From the NCBI RefSeq assembly GCF_928391935.1, contig NZ_CAKMTD010000003.1, positions 183,080 to 247,079 on the forward strand: DNA of 64,000 nucleotides, given 5' to 3'. The notes beneath the pieces were generated by a model. That model was given only the letters and a program-made list of their open reading frames with translations. It did no database searches and had not been told where the DNA came from. A program made the position numbers and the translations under genes. Source of the DNA: Rothia nasimurium. GTDB taxonomy: Bacteria; Actinomycetota; Actinomycetes; Actinomycetales; Micrococcaceae. Positions 61,207-64,000 of this stretch are shown here, piece by piece (the first letter of the stretch is position 1; every line of letters begins with the position of its first letter).

Positions 61207-61280
61207 AGTTTTATCTTCCCATGTTTCCTTGGAGGGTGGGGGTACTTTGCCCAGGTACTAGACCGGGCTTGAACGGGGAA

Positions 61281-61313
61281 GAGGGGCAGAGCCCAAAGCG
61301 GGTTCTGCCCCTC
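61281..61313 (-). terminator. Terminator of the Bax-inhibitor family gene
   Basis: GAGGGGCAGA (61281-61290) pairs with TCTGCCCCTC (61304-61313), with CCC/GGG inside. On the minus strand it follows the stop at 61339 by about 25 bases. Confidence 0.8.
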
Positions 61314-61338
61314 GACGTCATGCAGAAGGTGACCTGGT

Positions 61339-62274
61339 TTAGTCGTCTGCCAGAGCGCGTAGGTAGTAGAAGACGCGCAGGATCTCAATGTAGAGCCAGA
61401 CCAGGGAGACAATTAGGCCGAAAGCGATGCGCCAGGATTCACGCTCGGGGAAGCCAGCCTGGATAGCTTCTGAGGCGTGGGTGAAGTCCAGCAGCAGGGA
61501 GTAGGTTGCCATCAGGACGGCAAACAGGCCGATGATTAGGCCCAAGGGAATGCCCATCACTTCAAAGCTACGCATGTTGGTCTCGAAGAAGAGTGAGCTG
61601 ACCAGGTTAATCATGCAGAAAATAAAGTAGGCGGTAGCCGCTACGATGAAGAAGCGGGTCATCTTCGCAGTGGCCCGGATTTTCCCTGAGCTATACAGGG
61701 CCAAAATGGTTGCAAAGACAACGAGGGTCGCCATCACAGCCTGAACGACCAAGCCGGGGTACTGGGCCTCGAACATGCGGGAGATACCGCCAACGAGCAG
61801 GCCCTCCATGACAGAGTAGACCATCACCAGGGCAGGTGAGACCTTCTTCTTCAAGGAGTTCACGATACCCAGCACCAGGCCGCCGATCATGCCAACAAAC
61901 ATGAGGATCGGGGCGTACCAGGCCACGACAGCACCAACAACGACCAAGCCCAGGTTGAGGGCGGTCTTGACGATGATGTCGTTGATAGTAATACGGTTGG
62001 TATCAGCAGGGGTGGCCGTACCGTAGTTGTACATGTCGTTCAACTGGCCAGCTGATACCTGCTGGTCCTGGTAGCTGTAGGGGGCCTGCTGGGTGTAGCT
62101 ACCCTGCTGGTAGGTCCCGTAGGGGTTCTGGGCCTGCTGGCCGTAAGGATTCTGGGTGTATTGACCAGGCTGGCCGTAGGGGTTGGCGGTGGTAGTGCCG
62201 CCAGCGCCGAACTGCCCAAAGCGGGGGTCGCCGGCCGGCTTGATCATGTTGTTAATCAGGGGGTTACCTGCCAC
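61339..62274 (-). CDS. Bax inhibitor-1/YccA family membrane protein
   Basis: 311 residues starting at GTG. The first 80 residues are a cytosolic low-complexity segment rich in Gln, Tyr, Asn, Pro and Gly, with repeats of NPYGQ. Seven hydrophobic segments follow, with the actinobacterial BI-1-like layout (ITINDIIVKTALNLG start, EGLLVGGISRMFE turn, and FLxDFTHASEAIQAGFP near the end, here LLLDF). BI-1 relatives regulate ion leak or membrane protein quality control. The prion-like leader is the unusual part. Confidence 0.93.
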   Translation of the reverse strand: MAGNPLINNMIKPAGDPRFGQFGAGGTTTANPYGQPGQYTQNPYGQQAQNPYGTYQQGSYTQQAPYSYQDQQVSAGQLNDMYNYGTATPADTNRITINDIIVKTALNLGLVVVGAVVAWYAPILMFVGMIGGLVLGIVNSLKKKVSPALVMVYSVMEGLLVGGISRMFEAQYPGLVVQAVMATLVVFATILALYSSGKIRATAKMTRFFIVAATAYFIFCMINLVSSLFFETNMRSFEVMGIPLGLIIGLFAVLMATYSLLLDFTHASEAIQAGFPERESWRIAFGLIVSLVWLYIEILRVFYYLRALADD

Positions 62275-62383
62275 GGCTTGTATCTCCTAGGGGTTCTAGT
62301 CGTGGAAATCTCTTCATCTACCCTATCGGAAACGACAGGGTTTGTGGACATATTTTTCTCTGGGCGTTAAGCACACTTACTGA

Positions 62384-63259
62384 CTAGCTGGTGAGCTCAG
62401 CCGCCAAAAAGGCAAGCACAGCCCCCTCCTGATTGGACCCAATCGTCATATCAGTAAAAGGAGCCAGCAAGGGATCAGAATGCTCCATAGCAATAGCCCT
62501 AGCAGCAAACTGGAACATCTCCACGTCATTACCAGAATCACCGATAGCCGTCGTCTCAGCCTCGTCAACCCCAAGGTGCCGAGCCAACCAGGCCACACCA
62601 TGGCCCTTATGGTTACCCTCAATAATCACGTCAATTGCCCCAAACCCGCTAGAGGTCGCCGTCAGCCCCGACGGCAAGGCGTCCTTGATCGCCTCAACCA
62701 TACCGTTGATATCGCTACCCGGCTCAGCGTTCAAGGCAATCTTCACCACCGTATCGGTAACCGTCGAAAGATCCTCGACCCCCTCAACCTGCGGGTAGAA
62801 AGGACGAATAGCCGCCAACGGGTCCTGCTCATACCCAGGCACCTCAAAACCAGCCGCCGTAATCTGCCGGTACACCCGATCCGCCATCATGGCCAGACGC
62901 CCCTGCGGCACATAGGAATTATGACGACAAGAAACAATAATCCCTAACTCAGGGAACCCCTCCAAAATCTTCAAGGTCTGGGCAACCTGCTCATCGCTAA
63001 AAGACCACAGGGCAAGGTCCTCTCCCCCATGGTGAATAATCGCCCCATTCTCACACACAAAATACAGGCGCTCATGGTTCTCAAACCCCGCCAAATACTG
63101 CTGGGCCTTCGGCAACTGATTACCCGTAGCAACCACCAAATACGAACCACGCTCAGCCAGCAGGCCCAAAACCCTGCTCATAGCAGCCCGGTCAAACTCC
63201 TTCGCATCATCCAGCAAAGTACCATCAAGATCAACAGCATAAAGGTGAGGTGTTTCCAT
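62384..63259 (-). CDS. Cof-type HAD phosphatase
   Basis: 291 residues. Motif I is AVDLDGTLLDD (nucleophile and acid aspartates), motif II is in VVATGNQL, motif III is a lysine before the cap's return, and motif IV is IGDSGNDVEMF. The large C2-type cap lies between motifs II and III. Such enzymes dephosphorylate small sugar phosphates or flavin precursors; the substrate is unknown. ATG 63259 is preferred because the catalytic core begins seven residues later. Confidence 0.94.
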   Translation of the reverse strand: METPHLYAVDLDGTLLDDAKEFDRAAMSRVLGLLAERGSYLVVATGNQLPKAQQYLAGFENHERLYFVCENGAIIHHGGEDLALWSFSDEQVAQTLKILEGFPELGIIVSCRHNSYVPQGRLAMMADRVYRQITAAGFEVPGYEQDPLAAIRPFYPQVEGVEDLSTVTDTVVKIALNAEPGSDINGMVEAIKDALPSGLTATSSGFGAIDVIIEGNHKGHGVAWLARHLGVDEAETTAIGDSGNDVEMFQFAARAIAMEHSDPLLAPFTDMTIGSNQEGAVLAFLAAELTS

Positions 63260-63331
63260 GCACCCTAGTCTATCGAAAACCTTGGGGGCCACAGCTACTG
63301 CCACCGCGGCGTCCTTGCTTCACAGCTAGAA

Positions 63332-63400
63332 TTCCACCCCACTCATTTTCTCTTACCCCTACGAATTATCCCGGGGTCAAGAGAAAAAGAATGGGGTGAA
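63332..63400 (-). terminator. Long imperfect hairpin after the XRE gene
   Basis: ACCCCA and TTTTCTCTT on the left pair with AAGAGAAAA and TGGGGT on the right, with a loop of about 25 bases. It lies 18 bases past the XRE stop on the minus strand. Confidence 0.75.
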
Positions 63401-63417
63401 CACAAACGGTACCCAGC

Positions 63418-63657
63418 TTACGACTCATCAACACTCAGCAAGTCGCCCGGTGTGCACTCCAAAACCTCACATATGGCAAGGAGAGTACTAAACCGTATAG
63501 CTTTTGCGCGGTTGTTTTTGAGTTTGGAGAGATTAGCAACTGTCACCCCAACCCGGTCAGATAGCTCAAGCAGCGTCATAGAACGCTGCTCTAGCACAAC
63601 GCCCAGGTTGCAATGGATATACTTTCCGCTACTTTCATTTGAGTCAGACAAGGTCAT
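63418..63657 (-). CDS. Small XRE/Cro-type regulator (YozG-like)
   Basis: 79 residues. A helix-turn-helix lies at about 18-60: LGVVLEQRSMTLLELSDRVG then TVANLSKLKNNRAKAI, with the recognition helix in the second part, followed by LLAICEVLECTPGDLLSV. This is the compact Cro-type seen paired with DUF2975 membrane proteins. The ATG at 63657 overlaps the DUF2975 stop by 14 bases, with GAAAGAG upstream, so the two were translationally coupled. Its partner is now truncated, so expression may depend on the adjacent insertion element. Confidence 0.9.
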   Translation of the reverse strand: MTLSDSNESSGKYIHCNLGVVLEQRSMTLLELSDRVGVTVANLSKLKNNRAKAIRFSTLLAICEVLECTPGDLLSVDES

Positions 63658-63869
63658 CAATCTCTTTCTGAAGCTCAACAGCCTGCCGAATAGACCGCTG
63701 CAGAACGTACAGCATTGCAAGCAACAGGAAGATGAGAACCATGACTGAAGTATTGGTAAGCAAGCCGCCACTCCACTGGTCATCCAAGCCAAGGCGGTGT
63801 GCCAGGAAGTTATTACCCATATCTTCAACCCCGCTGCCAACTAGCCAACCGAGCACTGCAAAAGCTACA
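63644..63869 (-). pseudogene. DUF2975 membrane protein, 5' end lost to an insertion element
   Basis: About 75 codons remain. They encode two hydrophobic segments (VAFAVLGWLVGSG and SVMVLIFLLLAMLYVL) and the family-like end RQAVELQKEIDDLV. DUF2975 proteins are usually about twice as long, with four helices, and pair with a small XRE regulator as here. The frame runs upstream into the end of an IS256-type element and meets a stop near 63932. The missing N-terminal half should lie beyond the window, past the other end of the element. Confidence 0.8.
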
Positions 63870-64000
63870 GGGACTGTCAGATTAACGGTGTAAACCCACA
63901 ACAAATCTAGCGACCAGCCACCTGCGGCAACCGATCACCAAAAACAATAGCAAAAGCATTCAACGCCGGCTTCCACCGAGTCATCCACCGCCGAGCACCA
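63870..64000 (-). mobile_element. IS256-family insertion sequence (right end, partial)
   Basis: The outer end reads GGGACTGTCAG followed by GGTGTAAA (63870-63895), matching the ACTGT...GTGTAAA style of IS256-family terminal repeats. The transposase stop codon lies just inside. The rest of the element is beyond the window. IS256 elements usually make eight-base target duplications; if so, the bases 63862-63869 should recur on the far side. Confidence 0.78.
63907..64000 (-). CDS. IS256-family (mutator-type) transposase, C-terminal 30 residues
   Basis: Only the end of the gene is in the window. The peptide contains RRWMTRWKPALNAFA, then IVFGDRLPQVAGR and a TAG stop at 63907-63909. The W-K-x-ALN-x-FAI-x-F-x-x-R pattern is typical of the C-terminus of mutator-type DDE transposases. 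The catalytic residues are outside the window, so whether the enzyme is intact is unknown. Confidence 0.82.
   Translation of the reverse strand, partial: GARRWMTRWKPALNAFAIVFGDRLPQVAGR

Overview
The window is a stretch of actinobacterial chromosome. The gene set points to order Micrococcales, probably family Micrococcaceae, with Rothia or a close relative the best guess. The evidence is a mycothiol conjugate amidase (Mca), a WhiB2-type Fe-S regulator beside a DUF3499 gene, a Pmt-type protein mannosyltransferase, the actinobacterial families DUF2505, DUF4245, DUF4307, TIGR01906 and TIGR03089, and strongly G/C-ending codons in most genes. The genus is an inference from gene content; no rRNA gene is present to confirm it.

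Layout. 0-4.1 kb: a tandem structured repeat, then a nucleoside salvage run (purine nucleoside phosphorylase, a PGM2-like phosphosugar mutase, deoC) and a small membrane protein. 4.1-7.8 kb: mfd. 8.1-12.1 kb: a lipoprotein and a large secreted fibrinogen-like protein, tightly coupled. 12.3-19.2 kb: a seven-gene surface polysaccharide cluster (CDP-alcohol phosphotransferase, GT2, Wzy/WaaL-like, flippase, Wzz-like protein with a degenerate kinase-like tail, split PssD/PssE glycosyltransferase). 19.3-26.8 kb: DUF2505, a TagD-like nucleotidyltransferase, sufU-sufS, pth, rplY, prs, glmU and tRNA-Gln. 26.9-36.5 kb: a degenerate LMW-phosphatase, an ABC-F ATPase, ispE, rsmA, a GT87 glycosyltransferase, tatD, rsmI and pmt. 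36.5-41.6 kb: a TIGR01906 membrane protein, an L,D-transpeptidase, DUF3499, whiB2, TIGR03089 and GtrA. 41.8-49.3 kb: purK-purE, an LCP ligase, a FemAB-type transferase, glpX, DUF4245 and carbonic anhydrase. 49.3-50.0 kb: a small AT-rich island with one orphan gene. 50.1-63.3 kb: fumC, thiolase, NUDIX, prepilin peptidase, uppS, hemolysin III, mca, DUF4307, greA, ilvA, an AI-2E transporter, a Bax-inhibitor family protein and a HAD phosphatase. 63.4-64 kb: an XRE regulator, a DUF2975 gene cut by an IS256-family element, and the end of that element.

Much of the window concerns the cell envelope: undecaprenyl-PP synthesis (uppS), UDP-GlcNAc (glmU), polysaccharide assembly, LCP ligation, FemAB cross-bridge synthesis, L,D-transpeptidation, protein mannosylation and secreted adhesin-like proteins. 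Most remaining genes are housekeeping.

The observations most worth following are: a palindromic element present twice in convergent intergenic spacers, with a conserved core and arms that differ in sequence between copies yet stay complementary; a Wzz-like protein whose cytoplasmic tail looks like a tyrosine kinase without its P-loop; an LMW tyrosine phosphatase fold with Cys and Arg of its catalytic loop replaced; and an IS256-family insertion that truncates a DUF2975 gene. Coordinates of inverted repeats were read by eye. No database search was run, so family names rest on recognised motifs.
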